From contig NZ_VULO01000005.1 in NCBI RefSeq assembly GCF_009696615.1, positions 119,824 through 183,823 on the forward strand: 64,000 bases of DNA, given 5' to 3'. The notes under the pieces were generated by a model. That model saw only the letters and a list, made by a program, of their open reading frames with translations. It was not told the DNA's origin and ran no database searches. This DNA is from Scrofimicrobium canadense. GTDB taxonomy: Bacteria > Actinomycetota > Actinomycetes > Actinomycetales > Actinomycetaceae. Made by a program: the position numbers and the translations under genes. Of this stretch, positions 45,020 to 54,569 are shown piece by piece. The stretch's first letter is position 1. Each line of letters opens with the position of its first letter.

Positions 45020-46093
45020 ATGGCTCGGGTGACAATTAAAGAGCTGGCCGAGGCGTGCGGTGTCGCGGCAAGCACCGTTTCGAGGGCAATGAATGACCGC
45101 TCGGACGTGAATCCGGAAACGCGGGCCCGTGTTCTTGAGGCGGCAAAACGTATGGGATATGTACCCAATGAGAGTGCACGTAACCTAAAGATCGAGAACA
45201 CTAAGACGATTGCCGTCATTATCCAAGGTGAAACCAGTGAGCTGTTAATCAAACTGCTTGCTGAGCTAGAGCAAAAACTCAGCGACGCGGGATATGACTC
45301 GTACCTTTCCCATGTTCCCGATGATAAAGCCGATGCCGCGACAGTTGAACGCATTGTGTCCGAGCGAAAATACGTTGCCGTTATTTTTCTAGGACGCTAT
45401 GGCAACTCAGGATCTAAGGACGCGCCGCTTCTTTCTAGCCAACTTGCGAGGGTGGGTGTGCCCATCGTATTTTGCACGACTGCCGATTTCTCTGGGTCAC
45501 CGTTTTCTCAATCGTCAGTATCTGTTGATGACTACGCTGGCGCTAGTGAGGTGACACGCCTGCTGATTGAACGCGGACACACACACATTGCCTATGCCTG
45601 TGTTGGGGACGAGATCGGGCGCGAATCGGGGCATGCATGGGCGTTGCGTTATCGCGGTTACCGGGATGCTATGGAAACAGCAGGGCTTTTAGCTGGTGAA
45701 GCACTCATGATACCGGCTATGAATCCTCCAGATATGTACTCCATGGCATGTGGGTATGAGTCTGTGAGGGCATGGCTAGGTGAGGGATTGGGTGACACGA
45801 CCGGAATTGTCTGTTCCTGTGATGCCGTAGCCACGGGTGTCCTGAGGGCACTGCATGAAGCTGGTGTACGAGTGCCCCAGGACGTGTCGGTTACTGGGTT
45901 TGATGGACTAGATATAGCAAGTTACACGGTCCCCTCAATCACCACCATTGCACAGCCACTAGATAAAATTGCGCAATCTACTGTGAGAGTGCTTGTGGCA
46001 GCACTCCAACATGAGCACCGCACTACCGAACAAGTGTGGATCAATGGCACCCTCTTTCAAGGGGAATCTGTTGGTGCCCCCAGGAAGTCCTAA
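45020..46093 (+). CDS. LacI-family repressor of the sugar operon
   Basis: 357 residues; ATG 45020 after GGGAGGGGAG. The LacI helix-turn-helix and hinge are VTIKELAEACGVAASTVSRA then RVLEAAKRMGYVPNESARNL. The periplasmic-binding-type effector domain follows. It ends the operon and presumably binds the TGNAANCGNTTNCA-like sites at 40921 and 41748. Its stop overlaps the end of the convergent UGPase gene by 4 bp. Confidence 0.95.
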   Translation: MARVTIKELAEACGVAASTVSRAMNDRSDVNPETRARVLEAAKRMGYVPNESARNLKIENTKTIAVIIQGETSELLIKLLAELEQKLSDAGYDSYLSHVPDDKADAATVERIVSERKYVAVIFLGRYGNSGSKDAPLLSSQLARVGVPIVFCTTADFSGSPFSQSSVSVDDYAGASEVTRLLIERGHTHIAYACVGDEIGRESGHAWALRYRGYRDAMETAGLLAGEALMIPAMNPPDMYSMACGYESVRAWLGEGLGDTTGIVCSCDAVATGVLRALHEAGVRVPQDVSVTGFDGLDIASYTVPSITTIAQPLDKIAQSTVRVLVAALQHEHRTTEQVWINGTLFQGESVGAPRKS

Positions 46094-47460
46094 AGTAGTG
46101 TTTTTCTTTTGGTGACAACTCCACCTTCAGGGCCAAGAACCAGCGACCCCTCGACAACAACACCGGGTTCAAATACCCAGTCGCCCTGCACTCTCAATGA
46201 CTCAGCTTTGCGAAGTGAGGGAGCAGAAGGAATGCGCTGGTCAAATGCTTGGACCGTTTTGTAATAAGACGAAGTCAGGTCAATTTCTGGTGTCTTATCT
46301 GTCGTTGTTTCTAGTCTGCCTTCGGGGGAGAGATCATACACGTCAGAGCGTAAGAGAAGCAGTTCGTTGGTAGTTTTAACAGGCAAGAAGCGATCGCGCC
46401 CCACGCAAATTGCAGTTGCTCCTGGGAACACCTCGATAGCTGCACCCATTGCTGACTCAATTTGGATCACCGGAGTTGACGATGAGTCTGTGGGATCAAC
46501 GGTCTTGTCGTTGCGAATGAGTGGCAGTCCTAAGACCCCCTCGCGCTCATCAAGAGTCGCCTTCAGTTTCCTCAGATCGAACCATAGATTGTTGGTGTGA
46601 AAGAAAGGATGACGGAATTCATCGGTGAAGAAATCCATCTCTTCTGGTGCAGTCTGAGCGGTATCACGCAACACCAGCTGGTTGTCACTCTTACGGATGG
46701 CGAGGTGGCCGCCCTTCTTGTCGTTGATAGTGCGGCGGCACAATTCGGCTGCGTAAGGGGCGCCCGAGGCAGCGAACCATCCTGCAATTTGCGCGTTAGG
46801 GGCTGCGCCCAAATTATCGCCATTGGAAACACAAGCGTAGGCAAAACCTTGCTCTAGAAGAAGGTCCAGTATCCCTGATGACAAAAGGGCCGTGTAGAGA
46901 TCACCGTGCCCAGGTGGACACCATTCCAGTGAAGGATCGGCTTCCCACTCCACAGGAGTCAGATCATCCGCACGCAGCTTGGGCTCCTGATTTTGCATAA
47001 AGCTCAGGGGAATACCCGGCACTTCAAGCTCAGGATACTTCTGCAGGTAGTGGAGAGTATCGGCTTCGGTGCGAAATGAGTTCATGAATAACAAGGGCAG
47101 GCGCGCGTGGTGTTCACCCCGTGCTGCGAGTACTTGTCGGACAATAAGGTCAAGGAAGGTGAGTCCGTCGCGCACTTCGAGAAGTGTCTTGGCGCGGTCC
47201 AACCCCATGGAGGTTCCTAGGCCGCCATTGAGCTTGATGATGACGGTCTTGTCGAGGGCACTACTAGCCGCAGCAGGGTCGACTTCAATGTCGTCAAGGA
47301 GTGGGGGATCAAGGTAGGGACGAATACTATCCTCGCGAATGATACCGCTCTCTCCCTCCTCAAGTTGTTGGTAAAAGCGAGAAAAAACGCGGATCGCTGC
47401 GGGCGCGACTCCTTTGGCTTCCATTTTTTCGATGGCAGCTTGCAGTCCTGCATTAGACAT
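46090..47460 (-). CDS. UTP-glucose-1-phosphate uridylyltransferase
   Basis: ATG 47460 ([17 protein letters not shown]) with AAAAGGAAAA upstream; 456 residues. It belongs to the UGP2/UDPGP type: VIIKLNGGLGTSMGLDRAKT (nucleotide loop), PLLFMNSFRTEADT, CPPGHGDLYTALLSSG and FAYACVSNGDNLGA. It makes UDP-glucose for cell-wall and storage polysaccharides. Its first 8 bp overlap the upstream DMT gene. Confidence 0.93.
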   Translation of the reverse strand: MSNAGLQAAIEKMEAKGVAPAAIRVFSRFYQQLEEGESGIIREDSIRPYLDPPLLDDIEVDPAAASSALDKTVIIKLNGGLGTSMGLDRAKTLLEVRDGLTFLDLIVRQVLAARGEHHARLPLLFMNSFRTEADTLHYLQKYPELEVPGIPLSFMQNQEPKLRADDLTPVEWEADPSLEWCPPGHGDLYTALLSSGILDLLLEQGFAYACVSNGDNLGAAPNAQIAGWFAASGAPYAAELCRRTINDKKGGHLAIRKSDNQLVLRDTAQTAPEEMDFFTDEFRHPFFHTNNLWFDLRKLKATLDEREGVLGLPLIRNDKTVDPTDSSSTPVIQIESAMGAAIEVFPGATAICVGRDRFLPVKTTNELLLLRSDVYDLSPEGRLETTTDKTPEIDLTSSYYKTVQAFDQRIPSAPSLRKAESLRVQGDWVFEPGVVVEGSLVLGPEGGVVTKRKTLL

Positions 47461-48397
47461 GCGTTTTCCTTTTCTGTTGTGGTTTGGATACTGCAATAAG
47501 AAGTCCGATAGCCACCCCTACGCAGGCCGCTATTGTCGTCCATGGAAGTGGCATTCCGGAGATTGCATCGAGCACCATAGCCGCGGCCATCTGTCCGCAC
47601 ACCACGCTCAGTGAGAGACGGAAGGTCCCTAGGGGCCGCACACACCAAGCAGCTGCCGTGACCACGATGGCTCCCAAGGGTCCACCCAGATAAAGCAAAG
47701 GATCTGCGGGAAGGGTGATCGAATCGAGACTGCCTGACAGCCAACTCACCACTGTGATGATCAGGACCAGAACGGTGCCCCCTAGGGCACTGGCAAGCCC
47801 CGCAGCTAAGGCATTATTGCTGCGACCGGTGACAAAACCCATGCCAGCTTGGAGACCAGCTAGTCCAGAACCGCCCAGGAATATGGCTACGCCAACTCCA
47901 AGCAGTAACCAAGGGGCTATTCCGTTACTACCGATGAGTGCCAAGCTCAACCCTGCCAGGGAGATGACAGCCGCCAAGATTCGCAGGGGGGTGAGTGGAA
48001 TTGGCCGAGGAATACCAAGCCCACGCGAATCTAAAATCAGTCCGGTTATCGTTTGACCTGCAACTGAAGCAACTGAGGCGACGGCAACTCCTGCCAGAAC
48101 GACACCCCAGGACGTTGCGAGGACTAGGGGGACGCCGAGGAAACCGATGCAGTACCACCACCATTGGCTTTCCTCTCTAAGTAGACGCCACAACGAAGGG
48201 AACTTGCCAGTGAGTAGTGCCCAGAGGGGTAATGCAATGATTGTTCCAACATACGATACGAGGGTGCCAACAAGAGGTGACCCGGAGGCATCAGTGAGAC
48301 TGCCATCGACGAATCCTTGCAGCGAGACGATTGCCCCTGACGTAACAGCGACGACTATGGCGATGAGGAAAATGCTGCTGTTGTTCTTAGTCGCCAA
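47453..48397 (-). CDS. DMT-superfamily transporter (DUF606/YdcZ, tandem)
   Basis: 314 residues with ten hydrophobic helices in two five-helix halves; [15 protein letters not shown] in the first and [20 protein letters not shown] in the second are DUF606-type motifs. Small-molecule export is suspected for the family. It overlaps both the PFK end (11 bp) and the UGPase start (8 bp), so the three form one operon. Confidence 0.87.
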   Translation of the reverse strand: MATKNNSSIFLIAIVVAVTSGAIVSLQGFVDGSLTDASGSPLVGTLVSYVGTIIALPLWALLTGKFPSLWRLLREESQWWWYCIGFLGVPLVLATSWGVVLAGVAVASVASVAGQTITGLILDSRGLGIPRPIPLTPLRILAAVISLAGLSLALIGSNGIAPWLLLGVGVAIFLGGSGLAGLQAGMGFVTGRSNNALAAGLASALGGTVLVLIITVVSWLSGSLDSITLPADPLLYLGGPLGAIVVTAAAWCVRPLGTFRLSLSVVCGQMAAAMVLDAISGMPLPWTTIAACVGVAIGLLIAVSKPQQKRKTHV

Positions 48398-49517
48398 GGC
48401 CGGTCCCGACTTGGCGCGCTGCCAATAACCAGGGGTGGTCCAGAGGGACCGTCTTGAGATTTCCCGCCACTTCTTCTAACGGTACTGGGACGGCAGATTG
48501 TCCATGTGAAGCCACGGTAACACCAGATACTCCCTGTTCGACGAGGTCTGCACCCGCGCTTCCTAACAGTGTCCCCAACATGCGGTCAGCAGCATCAGGG
48601 GTTCCACCTCGTTGAACATACCCTAAGACTGTGACCCGACTTTCAAGCCCTGTGAGTTCTTCTAATTTGTCCGCGAGGCGATAGGCATTTCCTCTATGTC
48701 CTGATTCAACATTCTTCCGGTGGGTCTTGGCAGCGGCTTTAGCTTCTGGGCCTCGCGCACTTTTAACCAGTAATTCCGCGGCTTCCAAGTCAGCCGAATC
48801 TTGGATGTTCCGGGCACCTTCGGCAATGGCAACAACCGAAAAACTGTGTCCTCCAGCGGCGCGGGCCAGAATCGATTCAGCCACAGCTTCTACGGAGTAG
48901 GGGATTTCTGGGATGAGGATGACGTCGGCTCCTCCAGCAATTCCAGATCCAAGAGCCAACCATCCTGCTTTGTGCCCCATGATTTCGACGACAATCACCC
49001 GGTGATGGCTATGTGCGGTTGAGTGCAATCGGTCGATAGCATCAGTAGCAATGCCGAGAGCGGTAGAGAAACCGAAACTCGTGTCAGTGTGAGCGATATC
49101 GTTGTCGATCGTCTTGGGAAGATGGAGAACATTGAGGCCAGCTTGTGCCAGGCGGTAGGCATTCTTAGCTGTTCCGCCTCCTCCAATGCACACTAAAGCT
49201 GAGAGATGATTCTTCTCGTAATTCTCGACAATGGTTGGCACCATGTCTTGGGCTTGTCCGTCTATCACCATCTTGTGGGGCTTATCGCGTGAGGTTCCCA
49301 AAATGGTTCCACCAGCTGTGAGGATTCCAGAAAGGGCTCGGGAATCCAAAACAATAGTGCGATCGTGCGCTAGCCCGGTAATACCATCGCGGAAACCTAT
49401 GAGTTCCATCCCGTGATAGGAGATTGCTGCTTTGCCAAAACCCCGAATCGCTGCATTGAGTCCTGGGGAATCACCACCGGCAGTGAGTATTCCAACTCGC
49501 GTTTTTGCCACCGTCAT
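48387..49517 (-). CDS. pfkA: 6-phosphofructokinase (GGGGT type)
   Basis: 376 residues. Phosphate-binding [20 protein letters not shown], substrate-binding [27 protein letters not shown], and the nucleotide loop [15 protein letters not shown], where ATP-specific enzymes have GGDGS. The changed loop is known from mixed or PPi-linked clades, so the phosphoryl donor is uncertain. It commits fructose-6-phosphate to glycolysis. First gene of the PFK-DMT-UGPase operon. Confidence 0.9.
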   Translation of the reverse strand: MTVAKTRVGILTAGGDSPGLNAAIRGFGKAAISYHGMELIGFRDGITGLAHDRTIVLDSRALSGILTAGGTILGTSRDKPHKMVIDGQAQDMVPTIVENYEKNHLSALVCIGGGGTAKNAYRLAQAGLNVLHLPKTIDNDIAHTDTSFGFSTALGIATDAIDRLHSTAHSHHRVIVVEIMGHKAGWLALGSGIAGGADVILIPEIPYSVEAVAESILARAAGGHSFSVVAIAEGARNIQDSADLEAAELLVKSARGPEAKAAAKTHRKNVESGHRGNAYRLADKLEELTGLESRVTVLGYVQRGGTPDAADRMLGTLLGSAGADLVEQGVSGVTVASHGQSAVPVPLEEVAGNLKTVPLDHPWLLAARQVGTGLGD

Positions 49518-49594
49518 GTTGGCCCCCTCTAAATCTCGCGACCGTCTCTATGCTACCTATTGTGCCTGGACGTCGAATACGGTGCGACTATGGT

Positions 49595-49954
49595 TCAGCG
49601 GGGGTCGGTGTGGGATGCCCACGACCAGGCCGCACAGATCATTCCTAAGACTCCACCAGCCCATGTTAACCAACTTCCTAGCCCGTTGTAATCTCCAGGA
49701 AGCCATACGCTAAACCACGGGAGTAAAAAGACTACAAAGGCAACAATGCCCTCTGCCCACGTTGCTGCGATGGATGGTGCGGCAAGGTCCCACAATGCGA
49801 CCAGAACCATGACCACACCTGCGATGGGTGATGCCCAGGTGTCCGTGTTGTCAAGAAATATCCCACATACCAGCATCAATACGCCAAGTCCCAGGTAGCT
49901 CCAGTCAGCAACATTGTTCCATCGCGCTGAGCTGGATGCGGGTGAGTGTGTCAT
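49595..49954 (-). CDS. SPW-repeat membrane protein
   Basis: 119 residues with four helices in two repeats; each has the SPW-like element (DTWASPIAGVVMVLVALWDL and LPWFSVWLPGDYNGLGSW). Small SPW proteins are widespread in actinobacteria with no proven function. A single gene between PFK and the AEC transporter. Confidence 0.82.
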   Translation of the reverse strand: MTHSPASSSARWNNVADWSYLGLGVLMLVCGIFLDNTDTWASPIAGVVMVLVALWDLAAPSIAATWAEGIVAFVVFLLPWFSVWLPGDYNGLGSWLTWAGGVLGMICAAWSWASHTDPR

Positions 49955-50039
49955 GCTGAACTCCTTGATCGCCAGTATGCAGGTATTGCATGCGCCTTAT
50001 ACGTGCCTGATTCTCTTATTATCTAGCCTATTAGCTTTA

Positions 50040-50957
50040 CTACAAGAGCAACGTAGCCACACCGACAATAACGGGAAGAGACAGTGCCGAGGACATAAGA
50101 ACACTGCCTTGTGCCACTTCTTTCCCTGCTCCAGCTCTCATTGCGGCGATGAATACGTTTTGAGCTGCTGGGAGGGTACCCATAATGACGGCAGCTGCAA
50201 GCTCGATGTCACTGAGCCCAAGAGCTAGTCCGACGCCCCAGGCAATGAGAGGCTGAACGATGAGTTTGCATGCAGTTGACCAGCTCACTAAGAACCAGAT
50301 TTTCTTTCCCAAATGTATTGACTGTCCAACTAAAGATGCGCCAAAAGCCACAAGAACTGTTGGGGGTGCAGCAGAGCCAAGAAAACTGGTCACTTCTGAT
50401 ACGTAGAGGGGAACCGCAAGGGGAGTGAGGTTCCACAGAACACCTACCAAGGCGGCGATGACTAAAGGGTTGGTGATGACTGTTCGGACGATGCTTCCAA
50501 CAGATGCCCCGCCCTTTTTGCCAGCCAACTCGGCGAGAACAAAATACATCGGTGTGAAAAAGCCCAACTGAAAGGCGAGGACTGGAACAATATGATGCGC
50601 TGAACCCAGAACATAAGTGGCAACGGGGATACCAATATACGCAATGTTGTTGAGAGAGGCTCCCATTGCCCCGAGTGTCAGGTTAGCTCGGTCAGTACGG
50701 AACAACATGGCCACAAGGGTAAAAACCATCGCACTGCCGAATCCCGAAGCTGCCGCCACCAGAAAGGGAGCTCCGATAACGGAGCGCAAATCTTGTTGAG
50801 ATAGGACTGAAAACAATAGTGCAGGGGTGGCAGCCCAATATGCAAAAGCAGTTAAAGCTTCCGAAGTACCGATAGGAAAGGCACGCGTGCGTTGCATTGC
50901 CCACCCAAGGATGATCAAAGTTGCAATGACTGCAACTCCTAAGAGAGCTCCGCTCAC
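50040..50957 (-). CDS. AEC-family transporter
   Basis: 305 residues with ten helices in two five-helix blocks. AYWAATPALLFSVLSQQD and NNIAYIGIPVATYVLG at the start, and AVIMGTLPAAQNVFIAAMRA near the end, match the auxin-efflux-carrier family, which exports organic acids such as malate. It begins 5 bp downstream of the TadA stop, so it is probably in the TadA operon. Confidence 0.9.
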   Translation of the reverse strand: MSGALLGVAVIATLIILGWAMQRTRAFPIGTSEALTAFAYWAATPALLFSVLSQQDLRSVIGAPFLVAAASGFGSAMVFTLVAMLFRTDRANLTLGAMGASLNNIAYIGIPVATYVLGSAHHIVPVLAFQLGFFTPMYFVLAELAGKKGGASVGSIVRTVITNPLVIAALVGVLWNLTPLAVPLYVSEVTSFLGSAAPPTVLVAFGASLVGQSIHLGKKIWFLVSWSTACKLIVQPLIAWGVGLALGLSDIELAAAVIMGTLPAAQNVFIAAMRAGAGKEVAQGSVLMSSALSLPVIVGVATLLL

Positions 50958-50962
50958 AAGAC

Positions 50963-51679
50963 CTACCGAAGCGCAGAGTCATCAAGGGGAGGAACAACAA
51001 TGCGTCCTGTGTGACGATCAGCTCGTTTGCGGGTAGGTGGCGCGGGAACAGGGGTTGGCTTGGTGTCAGACTTCTCTAAAGTAGGTGTGGGAACTGAGGC
51101 CGCTGGCTTCTTTTCGTCGTGTGTTGGTTGGCGGGAAATACTCTCAGTTGGGGAAGCTGGTGAGACTGTCCGTGGTTTCCGTTTTGCCCAAAAGTCTGAT
51201 TCTGGGTATTCGTGGACTCTTCTGCGCTCTGCAAAAAAAGCCTTCAGCTGGACGCTGGCTTCGTTTTCCATGAGACCGCCATGGACTTCTATCTGGTGAT
51301 TAAGCCGGGCATCACGAACCACGTCCCGGATGGAACCGCATGCGCCAGCTTTGGCATCCCATGCTCCGAAGATGATACGACTGACCCGAGCATTGACAGC
51401 CGCTCCAGCACACATTGTGCACGGTTCAAGAGTGACTACCAGAGTACAGCCCGTTAGATTCCAGGTCCCTAAGTTGCGTCCCGCCTCGCGAAGAGCCTCA
51501 AGCTCAGCGTGTGCGGTGGGATCATCGGCAGCGACGCGGCGATTCCACCCTTTTCCAACAATTTGCCCTTTGGCATTGAGTACGACCGCCCCGACGGGAA
51601 CGTCACGTGTTTTTGTGCAGCGATGGGCCAGAAGCAACGCATGGGACATCGCCGCCTCGTAATCTGCTTCGGACCTCAT
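50963..51679 (-). CDS. tadA: tRNA-specific adenosine deaminase with C-terminal extension
   Basis: 238 residues. The deaminase fold carries DPTAHAELEAL (zinc His and catalytic Glu) and LEPCTMCAGA (zinc cysteines), changing A34 to inosine in tRNA-Arg(ACG). After about residue 160 an extra 75-80 residues are Pro/Thr/Lys-rich and disordered (KKPAASVPTPTLEKSDTKPT). Most TadA proteins end near 150-170. The extension's role is unknown. Confidence 0.93.
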   Translation of the reverse strand: MRSEADYEAAMSHALLLAHRCTKTRDVPVGAVVLNAKGQIVGKGWNRRVAADDPTAHAELEALREAGRNLGTWNLTGCTLVVTLEPCTMCAGAAVNARVSRIIFGAWDAKAGACGSIRDVVRDARLNHQIEVHGGLMENEASVQLKAFFAERRRVHEYPESDFWAKRKPRTVSPASPTESISRQPTHDEKKPAASVPTPTLEKSDTKPTPVPAPPTRKRADRHTGRIVVPPLDDSALR

Positions 51680-51752
51680 GCTCTTGATTCTAGCTCAGTG
51701 GAGCCTTCGCGGGGCACAGGTGAACTAGCCCCACACACAAATGGGAGGTCAA

Positions 51753-51827
51753 AAAACGCGGCTAGATGTGTTAGCCGAAAGGAGTACAGAAATACTGCCA
51801 ATCGAGCTATACAACTAGCCGCGCTTG
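51753..51827 (-). terminator. Probable terminator of the metNIQ operon, long stem-loop
   Basis: On the minus strand AAGCGCGGCTAG (51826-51815) pairs with CTAGCCGCGTTTTTT (down to 51751), 11 of 12 positions, with an approximately 50-nt loop, ending in six T. It lies 12 bp after the metQ stop. Confidence 0.65.
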
Positions 51828-51838
51828 CTTTTAGAGCT

Positions 51839-52699
51839 TTAGAAAGCAGGGATCACAGATCCATCAGTCCATGTGGTCTCGATGAAAGTCTTCACATCGT
51901 CTGAGTGGAGCAGATCTTCAAGCTTCTTGATGGCATCTGCCTTGTCAGTGTCAGCCGACCATACGAGGACGTTGACCGCCGGATTGTTCTCAGGTGATTC
52001 AACAACCAGGGCATCTTCAGAAGCGCTGAGGCCGCCTTCTTGAGCAAAGTTACCGTTGATCACAGCAATGTCGACGTCAGGGAGCGCGCGAACTAAGGTC
52101 GGTCCTTCAACCTGCACCAGTTCAATTCCGCGCAACGGAGTGACCGTAGCCACTGAAGCCTCGCCACTTTCCGGGAGTTCCACCAAGCCCTGATCCGCCA
52201 GCAGTTTGAGCGCGCGAGCCTGGTTGGAAGGATCGTTGATAATTCCGACTTTGGCGCCATCCTTCAGATCTTTAATGTCTTCGATTTTGTCGGAGTAGAT
52301 GCCAAGCGGTTCGAGGTGCACACCTTCACCTGCAACAAAGTCAAAACCGCGTGCCTCAGACTCGGATTCGAGATAGGGGACGGTTTGGAAAAAGTTGGCG
52401 TCAAGATCGCCACTACGAAGGGCCTCATTTGGCTGAACGTAGTCGGCATACTCGACTACTTCGATCTTCAGCCCTGCTTCTTCAGCAAGATTCTCATCAA
52501 CAAAGCGGAGGATCTGGCCGTGTGGGCTGGGCGAGGCACCGACCTTGAGGACGGTGAGGTCGCCTCCCGCAGAGCCGGTTGATGAGGACTGTTCTGCGGA
52601 TTGTGTGTCGGAGGATTCTGCCTTGTCTGCGCTACCTGAGCACCCGGCAAGTCCCAAGGCCGCGATTGCAGCGATTGAAAAAATAGTTGATTTGCGCAT
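51839..52699 (-). CDS. metQ: Methionine ABC transporter binding lipoprotein
   Basis: ATG 52699 (MRKSTIFSIAAIAALG); 286 residues. Lipobox GLAGC (Cys20) then a Ser-rich linker. NlpA/MetQ fold: VLKVGASPSPHGQILRFVDE, YADYVQPNEALRSGDLDANF, FFQTVPYLESE and VAVINGNFA-like DIAVINGNFAQEGG. It binds methionine (or its oxide) outside and delivers it to MetI-MetN. Last gene of the operon. Confidence 0.95.
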   Translation of the reverse strand: MRKSTIFSIAAIAALGLAGCSGSADKAESSDTQSAEQSSSTGSAGGDLTVLKVGASPSPHGQILRFVDENLAEEAGLKIEVVEYADYVQPNEALRSGDLDANFFQTVPYLESESEARGFDFVAGEGVHLEPLGIYSDKIEDIKDLKDGAKVGIINDPSNQARALKLLADQGLVELPESGEASVATVTPLRGIELVQVEGPTLVRALPDVDIAVINGNFAQEGGLSASEDALVVESPENNPAVNVLVWSADTDKADAIKKLEDLLHSDDVKTFIETTWTDGSVIPAF

Positions 52700-52774
52700 G
52701 AATTTTCCACTTTCTAACTTAGAAAAAATGATGAACGCCAAGACTTTATGGTGAGGTCTCCGGCTGGCAGCGCC

Positions 52775-53473
52775 TTAGCGGTGGTCTACCAACCGGCTAA
52801 TCATGTCGCCACACATTTGTACGATTTGTACGATAACCAAGAAGAGAATAACTGTGACGACCAAGACATCCCACTGGTGCCCGCTGTAGCCATAGTTCAT
52901 GGTCAATTGGCCTAAGCCACCGCCTCCGACAACTCCAACCATTGCGGAATAGCCGACCAACGTGACGGTCAACAAGGTGATTGACTGTACCAACTGGGGT
53001 AGGGCCTCGCGTATCTGAACACCCCATTGGATACGAGAAATGGACGCACCCATCATTTGAGCCGCCTCAATTTTGCCCGCACTTACCCCAGCGACGTTTG
53101 ATTCAACAAGGCGAGCAAAGAATGGCACAGCTCCGATAGTAAGGGGTACGACCGCCGCATACCAACCGAGAGTCGTTCCCACAATGAAACGAGTGAAAGG
53201 CAAAATTGAGATCATCAGAATGATGAAAGGAAATGAGCGAACGACGTTCACTATGGTTCCGACTACTTGGTTTAGTACCGGACGGGGGCGTAGACCTCCG
53301 TTAGAACTGGATGCAAGCAGCAAGCCTAATGGAGTGCCAAGAATCACTGTGGCAATACCAGTGCAGGCGACCATAGCCAGAGTCTGCCAGAGCGCCGGCC
53401 AAAGCATTTTTGACAGGACTGGGTTCTCCAACCACATGGGGTCGTTAGGTCCTGCAAGGATCACATCAATCAT
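52775..53473 (-). CDS. metI: Methionine ABC transporter permease
   Basis: 232 residues, five helices; VRSFPFIILMISILPFTRFI and the EAA-type loop KIEAAQMMGASISRIQWGVQ are characteristic of MetI. The start ATG 53473 overlaps the MetN stop by 4 bp. Confidence 0.95.
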   Translation of the reverse strand: MIDVILAGPNDPMWLENPVLSKMLWPALWQTLAMVACTGIATVILGTPLGLLLASSSNGGLRPRPVLNQVVGTIVNVVRSFPFIILMISILPFTRFIVGTTLGWYAAVVPLTIGAVPFFARLVESNVAGVSAGKIEAAQMMGASISRIQWGVQIREALPQLVQSITLLTVTLVGYSAMVGVVGGGGLGQLTMNYGYSGHQWDVLVVTVILFLVIVQIVQMCGDMISRLVDHR

Positions 53474-54462
53474 GCCGACCGCCTCCGCGCACTCACATCG
53501 TTGCGTTGAAGCTCTGCCACAACTGATTCGACATGGTACTGCGGCACGCTGACTGCGAGTCGCCCCACCTGCAGGCTGCCAACTGACTCGAAACGTCCTG
53601 CCGTCACGTCGGCACCAAGTGAAGCAATCAAATTGAGGACGGTTGCTCCGGTAGGGACGCCAGGTTGTGAGGTGAAAGCCACATCTACCAAGACCGTGCC
53701 CGGGCGCACATCGGCATCATCAACGCTGGGAGGTGGTATGAGAGATTCTGAAAGAGGGGAATCAGTGTCAGCCAATACCTCATCCAATGTCCCGTTTTGA
53801 ACTACTTGGCCGCGTTGCAGAAGTGTCACTGAGTCACAGACTTCGGTGACAACTCCCATTTCGTGGGTGATGATAATAACGGTGACACCGGCAGTGTCTC
53901 GAAGCTCACGGAGAAGATCGAGGATTTGTGCAGTCGATCCCGCATCGAGAGCTGAGGTAGGTTCATCGCACAGGAGAACCGGGGGGTTTGTTGCCATGCC
54001 ACGCGCGATTCCTACGCGTTGCTGTTGACCGCCAGAGAGTTGAGAAGGGTAAGAGTTCCCGCGTCCGGCTAAGCCAACGAGGTCAAGCAGTTCATCGACT
54101 CGCCGAGAAATCTTGTTCTTATCGGCTTTGGCGATGTGGAGGGGATAGGCGACGTTTGCTCCAGCAGTGCGGTTGTCGAGAAGATTTGGCTGTTGGAACA
54201 CCATGCCGATATTCCGACGTGCTTGGCGAAGAGCCGTCCCTCTCAAAGCAGTCATGTCTTGGCCGTTGACAATGATTGACCCTGATGTCGGCCGTTCAAG
54301 TGCAGTTAGGCATCGGATGAGTGTGGATTTTCCTGCTCCGGATTGGCCAACGATTCCGTGAATAGCGCCCTTTTTAATGGTGAGAGAGACATCATCGAGT
54401 GCGACGACATCGGTGCCACCAGCTATCTGGTACACCTTACTCACGTCGATCAGCTCGATCAC
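53470..54462 (-). CDS. metN: Methionine ABC transporter ATPase
   Basis: I favour GTG 54462 (VIELIDVSKVY), about 11 nt after GGAGG; an ATG at 54471 lies only one base from that site. 330 residues. Walker A GQSGAGKSTL, QLSGGQQQRVGIARGM signature, Walker B LLCDEPTSALD, and a C-terminal NIL (ACT-like) domain (from about 240) that senses methionine and blocks transport. No SAM riboswitch was seen upstream, so operon control is by other means. Confidence 0.93.
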   Translation of the reverse strand: MIELIDVSKVYQIAGGTDVVALDDVSLTIKKGAIHGIVGQSGAGKSTLIRCLTALERPTSGSIIVNGQDMTALRGTALRQARRNIGMVFQQPNLLDNRTAGANVAYPLHIAKADKNKISRRVDELLDLVGLAGRGNSYPSQLSGGQQQRVGIARGMATNPPVLLCDEPTSALDAGSTAQILDLLRELRDTAGVTVIIITHEMGVVTEVCDSVTLLQRGQVVQNGTLDEVLADTDSPLSESLIPPPSVDDADVRPGTVLVDVAFTSQPGVPTGATVLNLIASLGADVTAGRFESVGSLQVGRLAVSVPQYHVESVVAELQRNDVSARRRSA

Positions 54463-54569
54463 GAAACTCATACCTCCAAGATCAGAGCTAAGCATACGCG
54501 GGAGCCTTCATGCGTGTTGCAATGCGCGCATGGTGGACAGTGTTATGTAGATATTGGGAGAATCCACCT

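Noticed and set aside
54463..54569. SAM riboswitch or S-box upstream of metN
   Set aside because: The gap between metN and gluQ is too short and shows no S-box-like stems.
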